In this document: one piece after another, positions 19,465-27,318 of the stretch
How the letters are laid out: each line of letters starts with the position of its first letter
How positions within the stretch are numbered: position 1 is the stretch's first letter
DNA from: Actinopolymorpha pittospori
Lineage (GTDB): Bacteria > Actinomycetota > Actinomycetes > Propionibacteriales > Actinopolymorphaceae
Direction: 5' to 3'
Length of the DNA stretch: 64,000 nt
NCBI RefSeq assembly: GCF_014873875.1
Contig: NZ_JADBEM010000001.1
Coordinates: 992,001-1,056,000 of the forward strand
Notes under the pieces: model-generated
Database searches by the model: none
What the model was told of the DNA's origin: nothing
Seen by the model: the letters and a program-made list of their open reading frames with translations, nothing else
Position numbers and translations under genes: made by a program

Positions 19465-20118
19465 TCAGATGCGGTAGCCGGACCGGGCCACGGTCTGGAT
19501 GACGGACGGGTCACCGAGCTTCGACCGCAGCCGGCTAACTGTGATCTTCACCGCGTTCGTGAACGGGTCGGCGGCCTCGTCCCAGACCCGGTCCAGAAGC
19601 TCCTCCGCGGAGACGGCACGCCCTTGGGCGGCGAGCAGGACCTCGAGGACGCCGAACTCCTTCGGCGCCAGGTCGAGGAGCCGCCCGTCCCGCCAAGCGC
19701 GGCGTTGAGCGGTGTCGACGGCGAGGTCACCGTGCCGCAGTACAGGTGGGATCGCGGGCTGGGCCCGACGGAACAGCGCGCCGATCCGTGCGAGAAGGAC
19801 GGGGAAGTCGAACGGCTTGGGCAGGTAGTCGTCGGCGCCCAGCCCGAGCCCGTCCACCAGGTCGTCCATGCCCGCGGCGGCGGTGAGCATCAGCACCCGG
19901 CTCCGACACTGCGCCGCCACGAGCTTGGCGCACACCTCGTCGCCGTGCATGCCGGGCAGGTCGCGGTCGAGCACGATCACGTCGTAGTCGTGGAGCAGCG
20001 CCCAGTCGAGTCCGGTCGGGCCGTCCAGCGCGACGTCGACGGCCATCTGCGCCCGCCGCAGCCCGATGGCGACGGTCTCGGCCATCTCCTGGTCGTCCTC
20101 GATCACGAGTACCCGCAC
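19465..20118 (-). CDS. OmpR/PhoB-family response regulator
   Basis: A 217-residue receiver plus winged-helix protein: VIEDDQE acidic pair, VLDRDLPGMHGDEV with the phospho-Asp, MLTAAAG, PKPFDF, then LAPKEFGVLEVLL and NAVKITVSRLRSKLG. It is closely similar in layout to the regulator at 16267, suggesting an old duplication. It forms an operon with the kinase at 18062. Confidence 0.94.
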   Translation of the reverse strand: MRVLVIEDDQEMAETVAIGLRRAQMAVDVALDGPTGLDWALLHDYDVIVLDRDLPGMHGDEVCAKLVAAQCRSRVLMLTAAAGMDDLVDGLGLGADDYLPKPFDFPVLLARIGALFRRAQPAIPPVLRHGDLAVDTAQRRAWRDGRLLDLAPKEFGVLEVLLAAQGRAVSAEELLDRVWDEAADPFTNAVKITVSRLRSKLGDPSVIQTVARSGYRI

Positions 20119-20468
20119 CGTCGCCTCCCTTCCTCGACCTCACGCTCCCATCGACTGCGACGCCGACGAACCCCGCGCGCCGACCGAGCCTTGACCGCCA
20201 AGTCTCCCTCACCCGGGGGTTTCGCCACGGTTTCACTGCTCGTTCGGCGCTCACCAGCGACGCCACGGGACCGGAGTTGAGAACCGGTCCGCTCGGGCTG
20301 CCCCAGGCCATCGGCGAGGACACCGGCACCAGCAAGGGATCCAACGTGCGCCCGGCCTCCTCGATGAACTAATCGCGGAAACACGGACCCCGAGTCACCT
20401 GGGCAACCAGAGCGGAGTTACCCCCACCAGCAGATATGGGTGACACTACGAAAGGCAAGAGATTCACT
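20119..20468. other. divergent intergenic region
   Basis: About 350 bases between the response-regulator start and the exported-protein gene. Promoters for both are expected. A minus-strand stretch reading SETVAKPPGEGD (about 20205-20240) resembles the ETVVKPLGEAGG part of the minus-strand remnant at 28239-28418, so some repeated remnant may extend here. Confidence 0.35.
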
Positions 20469-20909
20469 ATGCGCAACGGTTTCAAGCGGGCCAGCGTGAT
20501 CGGTATCGCAACGGTGGCCCTCGCGGGTGCGGGCGTCGCGTCGGCTGCGTGGATGGCTGAGAGCTACCTCAACGCGAGCGGCCAGACCGCGACGCTCGCT
20601 GCGGCCACCGGTTCGGCGACCATCGAGACCGACCTGTTCCCCGGCGAGAAGGGCGACCTGACAGGCTCGCTCACCAACCCGAACCGGGTTCCGGTTAAGG
20701 TCGTCATCGACGGCGTGAGCGGTGTCGACTCGGAGTGCACCTCTCTCGCGGGCGGACCTGGTGCGCTGGGTGTCTTCGAGTTGAGCGCGCACGAGACCAA
20801 GACGGTCCAGATGCTCAACGTCGTCAAGCTCGCTGACGACGCACCGAACACGTGCCAGAACGTCTCGTTCACGGTGAGGCTGCACACGCAGACCACCGCC
20901 GGGAACTAG
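20469..20909 (+). CDS. exported protein of unknown function
   Basis: From ATG 20469 (AAAGG upstream) the 146-residue product has a Sec signal peptide (MRNGFKRASV then a hydrophobic core ending VASAA). The mature part is a beta-rich domain with two cysteines (SECTS and NTCQN) that could form a disulfide. ATG 20436 would add 11 residues. No family was recognised. A strong hairpin terminator follows at 20924. Confidence 0.65.
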   Translation: MRNGFKRASVIGIATVALAGAGVASAAWMAESYLNASGQTATLAAATGSATIETDLFPGEKGDLTGSLTNPNRVPVKVVIDGVSGVDSECTSLAGGPGALGVFELSAHETKTVQMLNVVKLADDAPNTCQNVSFTVRLHTQTTAGN

Positions 20910-20923
20910 CCCGATCTGCCGAT

Positions 20924-20954
20924 CTGCCCCCTCGCCCACCGGGTGAGGGGGCAG
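20924..20954 (+). terminator. hairpin with CTGCCCCCTC / GAGGGGGCAG stem
   Basis: A perfect 10-bp inverted repeat (20924-20933 and 20945-20954) lies just after the exported-protein stop. The same stem sequence recurs at 27960-27989 and, imperfectly, at 29626-29662. No U-tract follows. Confidence 0.6.
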
Positions 20955-21404
20955 ACTGCTGTCCCCCATCTGAACAGCTCGGCGCATCGGGTGGCAACAC
21001 GTCCAGACATGAAGGCGGGCCACACGCTCGCGGATGCGCGGTCTGCGAGATGGCGCAGACGGCGTCTAGCGCCGATCGCATGACCGGCAGCGCTGAAGGG
21101 CGATATGTCCGTTTCCCGAGGCGTTAGCGCTCCGACCTGCAACGATGCGACAGAGCGTCGCGGCCATGTGCTGAAAACGTGACACTTCGCAACTGATCGT
21201 GCGGAGTTGGCCTAACAAGCGGCCCGAAGATGGCCCCAGAAAGGAATGCGGCCCCCGAAGGGGCCGCCTAACCGGCCGTAACCGATTTCGTATGTCGTGA
21301 GCCTAGCCGAGGTGCGTAGAAGTACGCAAAGAAACGCCGAAGCACGCCAGTGCACGCCACAAGACAGTCGCCGCCTGGCTCGCTGATCACGAAGGAGCCA
21401 GGGC
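20955..21404. other. intergenic region with GC hairpin
   Basis: About 450 bases with no recognised gene. A perfect 8-bp stem with CGAA loop, GCGGCCCC-CGAA-GGGGCCGC, lies at 21248-21267 about 135 bases before the NYN gene; it may be a terminator or leader structure. Confidence 0.45.
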
Positions 21405-22044
21405 ATGGACGTGGTGACATACGTCGACGGGTTCAACCTCTACTACGGCCTACGCGCGCGTTACAAGCATGCCTACCTCTGGCTGGATCTGTACGCGCTC
21501 TCACAGAGGATGCGCGCGACAGACGACATCCTCGCTGTGCGCTACTTCACTGCGATCGTGAAAGGCGACCCTGACGGCGCCCGCCGGCAGGAGACATATC
21601 TGTCAGCGCTGACCGCGCACAGCCCGCAGGTCACCGTGGCCCGCGGCCGCCACAAGCCGCGCAAGCCGGGCCCATGCACGAAGTGCGGCACCGCGTGGCA
21701 CTGCGACTGCCCTCGCGAGTACCGCACCTACGAGGAGAAGCTCACCGACGTGGCCCTAGCGTCGACCATGATCGAGGACGCTGCGAACGGCTACGGCGAC
21801 GCAAGCGTACTGGTCTCCACGGACTCAGACTTCAACCCGGCGATCGAGGCAGTCCTCCGCATCGCCCCTGCCAGGCCGGTCTTCATCGCCTGCCCACCCG
21901 GCCGCCTCAAGCAAGCCGCCCACTTCGGGTCAGCCGTAACACCGTTCCACATCGACGAGGCGTACCTCAAATCCTCGCTCCTCCCCGACATGGTGACGGG
22001 CAACAACGGCCGGGTCTACGCCCGGCCCCCCCAAGTGGCACTAG
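21405..22044 (+). CDS. NYN-domain (PIN-like) putative nuclease, 3' end frameshifted
   Basis: The protein has the NYN/LabA-like fold: VTYVDGFNLYYG with the first catalytic Asp, EEKLTDVALASTMIED, and VLVSTDSDFNPAI with further acidic residues. A zinc-like insertion CTKCGTAWHCDC sits between. Such proteins are predicted metal-dependent RNases. At 22026-22032 there is a run of seven C; with six, the frame would read ARPPKWH and stop at 22042-22044, matching the usual RPxxW family end. As written, the frame runs on to 22517 through unrelated residues, so I place the true end at 22044. Confidence 0.75.
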
Positions 22045-22480
22045 AGCGCCCACGCGTTCTCGTCGTACAGCTATGGCCGTGGCTGCGGCTTCTGCCCTGC
22101 GCGCAGCTGGCGCCGCGGTTAACGGCCTCCTCGGCCGCGTCCGTCCACTTCCGCCCGGCAGGCCGAGCCATTCACCGAGCCCTTGCCCGCGGTAGGCGAG
22201 CCACCGCCCCGGACAGGGCGCCATCATCGGCAACAGGCCCCTGGACGAGGTCGACAGTGTCGCCGACGCGCGCCGTTGGGACCACCTCGAGTAGACCCGC
22301 GCCGATCCCGGCGTACGGGCCGTCAGGGATGTGCGAGCGTGTGAGCATGCGGGGACATGTGTCGGGCCCGGTAGCGCCTGTCGTGCATGTCGGTCCTGCG
22401 CGGGCCCTCCGCATCTCCGTGAAGGCCTCACGCTCCCTGCTGGTTGGAGCGCACACAGGTTGCTGGCGGGCGAACAGAAA

Positions 22481-22506
22481 CGGGCCCGCCGCTGAGGCGA
22501 GGCCCG
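22481..22506 (-). terminator. GC-rich hairpin after DUF397 gene
   Basis: CGGGCC at 22481-22486 pairs with GGCCCG at 22501-22506 with extra GCC/GGC pairing inside. It lies 25 bases beyond the DUF397 stop and is the likely terminator of the regulator/DUF397 operon. Confidence 0.5.
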
Positions 22507-22530
22507 TATCCGGTTAAGGCTGGATGACGC

Positions 22531-22734
22531 TCAGGACAGGTCGAACTTCCCCGCCTTCACGTCATCCAGAAATGCGGTCCACTGCTCGGCCGGTACGGCG
22601 ATGTGCCCGCCGTCGCGGTTCTCGGTGTCACGGACACCGGCAAAGCCCGGCGCACTGCCGATCTCCACACAGCCAGATCCGTTACCTGACGCCTGGGCCT
22701 TCTTCCAGGCGCTAAACTCCAACTTGCTGTTCAC
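22531..22734 (-). CDS. DUF397 domain-containing protein
   Basis: The 67-residue product starts at GTG 22734 and has the DUF397 pattern: a W near the N terminus (FSAWKKAQ), SGNGSGCVEIG, RDTENRDGGHIAVP and WTAFLDDVKAGKFD. DUF397 proteins are encoded next to XRE/DUF5753 regulators throughout actinobacteria and are thought to act as their partner, possibly toxin-like. Its start overlaps the regulator stop (GTGA). Confidence 0.92.
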   Translation of the reverse strand: MNSKLEFSAWKKAQASGNGSGCVEIGSAPGFAGVRDTENRDGGHIAVPAEQWTAFLDDVKAGKFDLS

Positions 22735-23612
22735 GACATGATCCCTTTCATCATCTCGTCAGCGGCTTTCTCCAGCAGGCGGGCGCTCTCATCGGCCGGG
22801 AGCGCCGCCCGCTTCAGCCTGGCATACAGGACCTCGTACGGTTTGACCCCTTCGGGGTCGTTCAACACGAGGTCGCTTGTCACGCAGTCCTCGAGCACGA
22901 TCGTCCCGTCGCCAGGGTCGGCGTAAGTGAACAGCGAGAACGACGAGCGTGGCACGCTGTACGCGTCAATCAAAGCCTTCTTCGGGAGCACGTACACAGT
23001 GGTTTTGTCACTCACGGCCGCCAGGTGGCGCAACTGCGTCGCGAGGATTTCCAACGGTGCAGTGGGGCGCATCAGAACGCCCTCGTCGATGACGACCTCG
23101 TAGGTAGGCCCGTCTGGTGCCTGCCTCATCAGCTGCCTTTGGGCACGGCCCTTGATCATCACCTCGGCGTCTAGCTCAGCCTTCAACACCCCAGGCAGGG
23201 TGAGATCGTCGTACCGAGTGAGCGCCCGCACGTAATCCGGCGTCTGGAGCAGACCAGGTGCCCAGGTCTGTTGGTACTCACGGATAGTCGCCGCGCCGGA
23301 CTCGAGGTCAGCGTGCACGGCTTGGCGCTCGCCCATGCGCTTCGCCCGGCCGACCCACCAGCCGCGATGAGCCGCGTCTCTAGCCATGGCGCGCAGTCGC
23401 GCGAACTCATCGCCGGATACCTCAAGCGCGTTCAGGACTGCAACGACCTCGGACTCGTTGGGCCGCACGGCGTCGCCGTTGAGCAGCCTCGTGACCTTTG
23501 AGCGATCCCAGCTGAGCTGCCGCGCGAGGTCCTGCTGACTGCGGCGCGACGCCTTCAGCCGAGCGCTGAGTTCCTGCGCTAGCCGGAGCCGGCGGACGTA
23601 GGGACTGGCCAT
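22731..23612 (-). CDS. XRE-family regulator with DUF5753 domain
   Basis: The 293-residue protein has an N-terminal helix-turn-helix (RRSQQDLARQLSWDRSKVTRLLNG) and a C-terminal DUF5753 domain (HRGWW, YQQTWAPGLLQTPDYVRAL, VLMRPTAPLEILATQL). This is the Scr1-type antitoxin-like regulator paired with DUF397. ATG 23612 is chosen over an upstream start because GGAG lies eight bases before it. It probably binds the divergent spacer containing the palindrome at 23767. Confidence 0.92.
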   Translation of the reverse strand: MASPYVRRLRLAQELSARLKASRRSQQDLARQLSWDRSKVTRLLNGDAVRPNESEVVAVLNALEVSGDEFARLRAMARDAAHRGWWVGRAKRMGERQAVHADLESGAATIREYQQTWAPGLLQTPDYVRALTRYDDLTLPGVLKAELDAEVMIKGRAQRQLMRQAPDGPTYEVVIDEGVLMRPTAPLEILATQLRHLAAVSDKTTVYVLPKKALIDAYSVPRSSFSLFTYADPGDGTIVLEDCVTSDLVLNDPEGVKPYEVLYARLKRAALPADESARLLEKAADEMMKGIMS

Positions 23613-23766
23613 GTTGATGTCTCCGTCCCCATGGTCGCCGACCTTGCACCTGGCATGTTGCGTGCACATCGTACCTCCACGCACCGATTCACCACCCTGG
23701 GTGATTTTCCGGTTGCTCATGGACACCGCAGTTTAATCCGTGCAAATCTGGTGACCAGTGAGCTGT

Positions 23767-23783
23767 ACGTGCACCGTGCACGT
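23767..23783. promoter_or_regulatory. palindromic operator candidate
   Basis: ACGTGCA-CCG-TGCACGT is a perfect 7-bp inverted repeat in the spacer between the XRE/DUF5753 gene and the divergent row of small genes. A further GTGCAC half site lies nearer the regulator start (about 23661-23666). Confidence 0.5.
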
Positions 23784-23842
23784 TCGAGAGGGACGCAAAC
23801 CCGCACAAACCGGGTCGAGCACCTCGACGGGGAGGCGCAACC

Positions 23843-24160
23843 GTGACTATCAACGACGCGCTAGGAGCAGTGGAAGCGCGCCTGGCTGCGCGTCGCGAGA
23901 CCAGCGAGCAGTACGCACGCAAGCTGGAGGCCCGACTAGCCGGCCTCTACAAGACCAAGCTCTACGAGCACCGGGACACCTGGGCGGTCCGTGTCCTCTA
24001 CCCCGAAGACCGCACCACCTGGTTGACGATCCGGTGCGTCATGTACGACGACAAGCCGCGGTGGGAATGGTCGCGTTGGCTGCGTCCGATCGCCGCCGGC
24101 GACGACTTCGAAGGCGTCGTTGTCTACCTGCGCCGGCTCTTCGCCGGTGAGCTGACGTGA
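23843..24160 (+). CDS. conserved small actinobacterial protein, unknown function
   Basis: The 105-residue product starts at GTG 23843 with GGAGG seven bases upstream. An N-terminal helix rich in Glu/Arg (VEARLAARRETSEQYARKLEARL) is followed by a beta domain with many aromatics (HRDTWAVRVLYPEDRTTW, WEWSRWLRPI). No family was recognised. It heads an overlapping row: its stop (TGA) overlaps the ATG of the next small gene. Confidence 0.7.
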   Translation: MTINDALGAVEARLAARRETSEQYARKLEARLAGLYKTKLYEHRDTWAVRVLYPEDRTTWLTIRCVMYDDKPRWEWSRWLRPIAAGDDFEGVVVYLRRLFAGELT

Positions 24161-24246
24161 TGGGGGCGCGCGCGTGGAAAGCGTTGGAGTTCTTGCTGGC
24201 CGCCATCGTCGGTCTCGTCTACGTCGCGGCGGTGTCAGGGCGGTGA
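24160..24246 (+). CDS. 28-residue single-helix membrane peptide
   Basis: ATG 24160 overlaps the preceding stop (TGATG) and the reading ends TGA 24244-24246, overlapping the next GTG (GTGA). The product, MGARAWKALEF followed by the hydrophobic LLAAIVGLVYVAAV and a basic end, looks like one transmembrane helix. The double start/stop overlap suggests it is translated, by coupling. Confidence 0.5.
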   Translation: MGARAWKALEFLLAAIVGLVYVAAVSGR

Positions 24247-24473
24247 CGAGCGCATGGGCTCTTCGGAAGCAGCGGATCTACCTCCGCCTCGCTGACCTCG
24301 AGCGCGCCGTCAGTGAGGGCGACCGGCCACACCGGAGCGGCTGGGAGCTACGCGAGCGCATTTTGCAACTGCTCGAACGCCTACCTCGCGGCGAGATGGA
24401 CGCCTGGCTCGCGGAGCACCGCCAGGTCCGCGAGTTCGTCGAAGCGCAGCCACCGCCGTCGACGACCCCTTAG
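24243..24473 (+). CDS. small helical protein, unknown function
   Basis: GTG 24243 is coupled to the preceding stop. The 76-residue product is mainly helical and charged (LRKQRIYLRLADLERAVSEGD, ELRERILQLLERL, EHRQVREFVEAQ). Its last ~17 codons recur as a separate fragment at 25424-25494, showing a partial tandem duplication. No family recognised. Confidence 0.55.
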   Translation: MTSAWALRKQRIYLRLADLERAVSEGDRPHRSGWELRERILQLLERLPRGEMDAWLAEHRQVREFVEAQPPPSTTP

Positions 24474-24536
24474 ACCATCTCCACCGAATGGATCGCCCCT
24501 CACCACCCGGCCGAGTCCCCGGGGGCGGTCCCGGCG

Positions 24537-24572
24537 GGTGGCCCGGTCGCCAAAGATGCCGGTCGGGCCACC
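24537..24572 (+). terminator. GGTGGCCCG / CGGGCCACC hairpin
   Basis: A perfect 9-bp stem (24537-24545 with 24564-24572) is followed by a run of C rather than T. It separates the overlapping small-gene row from the gene at 24687. Confidence 0.55.
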
Positions 24573-24686
24573 CCCCCCGCAGACGGGCGGGGCGCCGGTA
24601 GCTGACAAGTGGGAGCCGACGTCCCGCCCTTCCAACCGCCGCCAACGCGGCGGAGCAGAACTTCACAAGAGAGACCCAGGACAGCA

Positions 24687-25148
24687 ATGAGTTGGGCAGA
24701 TACGACCGGCGCGGCGGCCTTCGACGATGTGCTGCTACCGCTGGAGTTCGAAGACCTCGCCCGCAGCAAACCCCGGCCCGGCAGCTCGGTCGGCTACCGG
24801 GCCGCGTGGCTGCTTCGCAAAGCCGCCCTGTTCGACCGGCTCGCCAGCACCGATCCCACCCGGGCCGACACGGCGACGGCGGCTGCTCGCCGCGCCCGCG
24901 AGGCCGGCCGACGACTACAAGCCCAGCTCATCGACGCGCTGACCCCCGAACTGGTGACCTGCGACGAACGCCCGGCCAGCCTGACCTCCTGCCCAGGCCA
25001 GCGCGGCGACATGTCCAAGCCACGGGAAGAACCAGCCCGCCCCCGCCTTGGCCGCTCGACTCGGTCCCTGATCCGCTCAAACGAAGACCCGGTCGGCCGT
25101 GGACCGCGCCTGGCCGACCCGCAGGTGTCCCGCCACCGCGAACCCTGA
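24687..25148 (+). CDS. helical protein of unknown function
   Basis: ATG 24687 gives 153 residues. Residues 1-90 form an acidic then helical domain (DDVLLPLEFEDLA, GYRAAWLLRKAALFDRLA, ARRAREAGRRLQAQLIDAL). The tail after residue 95 is basic and low in order and could be a frameshifted or disordered extension. It lies upstream of the first Gly/Asn/Ser-rich peptide gene. Confidence 0.5.
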   Translation: MSWADTTGAAAFDDVLLPLEFEDLARSKPRPGSSVGYRAAWLLRKAALFDRLASTDPTRADTATAAARRAREAGRRLQAQLIDALTPELVTCDERPASLTSCPGQRGDMSKPREEPARPRLGRSTRSLIRSNEDPVGRGPRLADPQVSRHREP

Positions 25149-25261
25149 CAGAAAACTCGACAACAGGACCGGAGACGGGCAGCAGAAAGGCAGGCGCCCG
25201 GGGAGGACCCCGGCAAGGAACCCTGCAACCCCGGGCGCCGCACTCACAGAAAGGTACCGCC

Positions 25262-25408
25262 ATGAAGCCTGGCAACGGCAACGGCTCCTGCAACCACAGC
25301 AACAACTACGACCCGGGGGTCAAGGTCGGCAACGAGGTCCCGCGCTCCTCGGATGCGCTCCCGCAGCCGGGCCAGATCGAGGCCCTGAAGCGTCCCGACC
25401 CGGCATAG
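25262..25408 (+). CDS. Gly/Asn-rich 48-residue peptide
   Basis: ATG 25262 follows an AGAAAGG ribosome-binding site. The product begins MKPGNGNGSCNHSNNYDPG and contains one Cys. It shares the PGNG..S start and Asn/Gly richness with the peptide at 25579. No modification enzyme or protease gene sits beside it, so a RiPP precursor role is only a possibility. Confidence 0.45.
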   Translation: MKPGNGNGSCNHSNNYDPGVKVGNEVPRSSDALPQPGQIEALKRPDPA

Positions 25409-25423
25409 CCCCCGCAAGTACGG

Positions 25424-25494
25424 CCCGGGAGCGGCTCGCGGAGGACCGCCAGGTCCGCGAGTTCGTGGAAGCTCAGAGCCCGCTGACCCCCTAG
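25424..25494 (+). repeat. duplicated 3' end of the gene at 24243
   Basis: This stretch encodes LAEDRQVREFVEAQSPLTP before a stop, nearly the same as LAEHRQVREFVEAQPPPSTTP at the end of the 24243 gene. The similarity continues into the spacer (GGGGYGCCGGTRGCYGACAAG at about 24590 and 25499). It is a partial tandem copy lacking its 5' part. Confidence 0.6.
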
Positions 25495-25578
25495 ACGGTG
25501 GGGTGCCGGTGGCCGACAAGGGAGAACCGGCATCCCGCCTTCCGAGGACACATCCCACGCAAGGAAGCAGGTAGCACC

Positions 25579-25737
25579 ATGCTCCACACCCCCGGCAATG
25601 GCAGTTCGTCCGGCAACGGCAGCTCGGGCGGCGGCAACAGCAACGGGAGCGCCGCGGACGACCAGATCCCGACGGCGTACTTCATGTCGACGGCCCACGG
25701 CGACCCGATCCAGATGGCGCTCGAGGAGAAGTTCTGA
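25579..25737 (+). CDS. Gly/Ser/Asn-rich 52-residue peptide
   Basis: ATG 25579 follows AAGGAAG. The product starts MLHTPGNGSSSGNGSSGGG and ends with an ordered-looking tail DDQIPTAYFM then MALEEKF. Low-complexity N terminus plus a conserved-looking tail resembles a secreted or modified peptide, but no signal sequence or maturation gene is visible. Related to the peptide at 25262. Confidence 0.5.
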   Translation: MLHTPGNGSSSGNGSSGGGNSNGSAADDQIPTAYFMSTAHGDPIQMALEEKF

Positions 25738-25855
25738 CGTCCCGGCAGTAGCGACAGCGGGGTGGGCCCCGGCGGCCACCGGAGCCCACCCCTGACCAAC
25801 AACCACACGGACCCTGAGGGAATCAACATGCAGAAGTGGCTACGAGCCACCCTAG

Positions 25856-27318
25856 TACTACAGCCGTAATTCGTGATCTCGGCTGGTCGGCGGAGTTTTG
25901 ATGCTCGGCGTGTTGCTGTGACAGCGCGCGGCCGCCGCGACATTGTCTGCGTTTGTGAAGACGATAGACATTGAGGCGGCGGCCGCTGCTCTCAGCGTAG
26001 AGGTCGCTGGGTGGGAGCGGGAGTTGGACGCGCTGATGCGTCGGGTTGGGTCGTGCTTTGTCCGGCCGGAGACCGCTCGGACGGCGCGGGACGTGGTCGA
26101 CGGTCTGCTTGCGGGCCTGCCCAGGGCTAACTGCTGGACGCTGGCTGAGCATGCCGGGCACCGCAGCCCGGATCGGATCCAGTATCTGCTCGGCCGTGCG
26201 GTCTGGGACGACGCGGCGGTGCGAAGTGAGTTGGCCGAGTACGTGGCGGCGAACCTGACCGACGGCGTGGATCCGGATCGGGTGGTGCTGGTGTTCGATG
26301 AGACAGGGGATCAGAAGAAGGGCAGCCACACGGTGGGGGTGCAGCGGCAGTACTCAGGCACGTGTGGTCGGATCGAGAACTGCCAGGTCGCGGTGTTCGC
26401 CACCCTGGCCAGCCCGCGCGGGCACGCGTTCATCGACGTCGGCCTGTACCTGCCCCAGTCCTGGACAACCGATCCGGGCCGGCTGGCGGAGGCCGGCGTG
26501 CCTGAAGATGTGGAGTTTCAGACCAAACCGCAGCTGGCGCTGGCCATGACCGACCGGGCGTTGGCCGCCGGCATCCTGCCCGGGTGGGTCAGCGCCGATG
26601 AGGCCTACGGCGACAATCCCCGACTGCGACAAGCCTTCGAGGAACGACACCTGAACTACGTCATGGCAGTCTCATGCGACACCCAGATCCCCACTCCAGC
26701 AGACACGAGCACCGGCACAGGCACCGGCAGAATGCGAGCCGATGAGTTCGCCGCGCAGTTACCGGCAACCGACTGGCACCTTGCCTCGGCCGGCAAAGGC
26801 AGCAAAGGCGAACGGCTCTACCACTGGGCCCTCACCCGTCTGGCAAACCTCAGCCGAGCTGGCTACCGGTGGCTGCTGGTCCGCCGCCATCCGGCCACCG
26901 GCGAACAGGCCTACTTCCTGTGCCATGCCACCACCGACGTCAGCCTGGCAAGACTGGCCACGGTCGCTGGAACTCGCTGGCGAATCGAGGAGAACATCCA
27001 AGTCGGCAAAGGGTGCGCCGCACTGGACGAGCACCAAGTCCGTACCTGGACCTCCTGGCACCGCTGGACCACCCTGGCCATGCTCGCCCACGCCTTCCTC
27101 GCCGTCCAAGCAGGCCCAGACAGCCATCCCGACCCCAGCAGAGCAATGGTTCCCCTAACCTGCAACGAGATCCGGCACCTCAGAGCCACCATCACCCACC
27201 CAAGCCACCCCCTAACCCACACCATCCGATGGAGCCGATTCCGCCGCCACCACCAACACCACGCCCGACTCTGCCACTACCGACGACGAAACCAAGATTA
27301 CGAATTACGGCTGTAGTA
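25856..27318 (+). mobile_element. IS701-family insertion sequence
   Basis: The 1463-bp element is bounded by perfect 19-bp terminal inverted repeats (TACTACAGCCGTAATTCGT at 25856 and its complement ending 27318). It is flanked by CTAG at 25852-25855 and 27319-27322, fitting the 5'-YTAR target duplication of IS701 elements. It holds one transposase whose stop lies inside the right repeat. The element appears intact and recent. Confidence 0.9.
25943..27316 (+). CDS. IS701-family DDE transposase
   Basis: The product of 457 residues (TTG 25943, or GTG 25955) has the IS701 catalytic layout: VLVFDETGDQKKG with the first Asp, GVQRQYSGTCGRIENCQV, WVSADEAYGDN with the second Asp and RWRIEENIQVGKG with the Glu. 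Length is typical. It ends within the right terminal repeat. Confidence 0.92.
   Translation: MSAFVKTIDIEAAAAALSVEVAGWERELDALMRRVGSCFVRPETARTARDVVDGLLAGLPRANCWTLAEHAGHRSPDRIQYLLGRAVWDDAAVRSELAEYVAANLTDGVDPDRVVLVFDETGDQKKGSHTVGVQRQYSGTCGRIENCQVAVFATLASPRGHAFIDVGLYLPQSWTTDPGRLAEAGVPEDVEFQTKPQLALAMTDRALAAGILPGWVSADEAYGDNPRLRQAFEERHLNYVMAVSCDTQIPTPADTSTGTGTGRMRADEFAAQLPATDWHLASAGKGSKGERLYHWALTRLANLSRAGYRWLLVRRHPATGEQAYFLCHATTDVSLARLATVAGTRWRIEENIQVGKGCAALDEHQVRTWTSWHRWTTLAMLAHAFLAVQAGPDSHPDPSRAMVPLTCNEIRHLRATITHPSHPLTHTIRWSRFRRHHQHHARLCHYRRRNQDYELRL

Noticed and set aside
22045..22517. C-terminal extension of the NYN protein
   Set aside because: The extension is out of frame with the expected family end and has the composition of antisense or noncoding GC-rich DNA.
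25262..25737. Annotating the two small peptides as lanthipeptide or other RiPP precursors
   Set aside because: No cyclase, dehydratase, radical-SAM, protease or transporter gene is adjacent, and only one Cys is present in one peptide.
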